64,000 nucleotides of DNA from Hyphomicrobium sp. (lineage in GTDB: Bacteria; Pseudomonadota; Alphaproteobacteria; Rhizobiales; Hyphomicrobiaceae): contig JASBTM010000006.1 in the NCBI GenBank assembly GCA_030148425.1, forward strand, positions 88,139-152,138, given 5' to 3'. Shown here piece by piece: positions 63,757 through 64,000 of the stretch. Position numbers and translations under genes: made by a program. The notes under the pieces are model-generated. The model did not search any database and was not told the DNA's origin. It saw nothing but the letters and a program-made list of their open reading frames with translations. Position 1 is the first letter of the stretch. Every line of letters starts with the position of its first letter.

Positions 63757-64000
63757 ATGCTTTATGATGCCAATACTCATTCGACCCCGTCGCGCCAGGC
63801 TCTTGGCGGCGTCAGCTTGCTGCTGGTCGGAGTATTCGTTTTTCTCGGTGATGTTTCTCCCGCCCACGCGGGCGGGGTGAACATCCTGAGCGGGAAGGGT
63901 GGCGGCGGGGCGGCTCCAGCGGCGGCGGCGTCTCAGGCAGCGGCGCAACAGGGTGCGGCGGCGGCACAGCAGGCCGCGCAGCAGTCGGTCAATGCGCTGA
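63757..64000 (+). CDS. Start of an exported Ala/Gln-rich protein, cut by window end
   Basis: An open frame from ATG 63757 runs off the window. It begins MLYDANTHSTPSRQALGG, then a hydrophobic LLLVGVFVFL and an SPAHA-like cleavage site, followed by GGVNILSGKGGGG and Ala/Gln-rich repeats (ASQAAAQQGAAAAQQ). This order, next to a FecI/FecR operon, resembles the N-terminus of filamentous-haemagglutinin-type exoproteins; that is inference from a fragment. Upstream 63609-63756 should carry its promoter. Confidence 0.6.
   Translation, partial: MLYDANTHSTPSRQALGGVSLLLVGVFVFLGDVSPAHAGGVNILSGKGGGGAAPAAAASQAAAQQGAAAAQQAAQQSVNAL

Overview
The window is high-GC alphaproteobacterial chromosome. IalB-family, DUF992, SdhE, YcjX/YcjF, HspQ and Tyr/Arg-rich secreted proteins, together with a malyl-CoA-lyase-type enzyme and malonyl-CoA decarboxylase, point to a Hyphomicrobium-like member of the Hyphomicrobiales. 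That placement is inference: no rRNA or tRNA gene was found. Almost all sequence is ordinary chromosomal coding DNA. There is no phage, IS element or CRISPR array.

Layout. 0.6-6.7 kb: periplasmic glucan synthesis (opgG-opgH) facing a YcjX/YcjF pair. 6.7-11 kb: a 30-residue membrane peptide gene, a papain-like hypothetical protein, malonyl-CoA decarboxylase, a YpfJ-type zinc peptidase and a coiled-coil membrane protein. 11.3-17 kb: UDP-GlcNAc supply (glmU, glmS), a TPR/SPOR envelope protein and a DUF502 membrane protein. 17-23.2 kb: recG, sdhE and mfd. 23.3-36.3 kb: a CoA ligase overlapping a peptide-binding protein, IalB, hspQ, a CoA-ester lyase, a DUF559 gene bracketed by repeats, a GNAT, a GlcG/HbpS-like protein, an AidB-type dehydrogenase, and envelope proteins. 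36.5-43 kb: agmatinase, a ParB-like protein, several small secreted proteins, a DCC-family protein and pirin. 43-46.5 kb: the queuosine precursor genes queF, queD, queE, yhhQ and queC. 46.7-61 kb: enolase, a ParA ATPase, a peroxiredoxin, an APS kinase, transporters, a PepSY protein and hypotheticals. 61-64 kb: an STN/TonB-C hybrid, an ECF sigma factor and a FecR regulator, followed by the start of an Ala/Gln-rich exported protein cut by the window edge.

Three features stand out. (1) queC is preceded on the minus strand by a roughly 100-nt nested palindrome and then a hairpin with a seven-T run ending about 20 nt before its GTG, which looks like a riboswitch or attenuator. (2) A DUF559 nuclease-like gene lies between inverted copies of a repeat, and a gene-less copy of the same repeat pair lies 4 kb away; this resembles REP-associated transposase arrangements. 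(3) The terminal cell-surface-signalling module has an STN/TonB-C hybrid in place of a normal receptor and appears to lead into a large exoprotein. The QueD protein also has Asn where the catalytic Cys is expected. Two conserved-looking membrane micro-ORFs (30 and 27 codons) have Shine-Dalgarno sequences and terminators.
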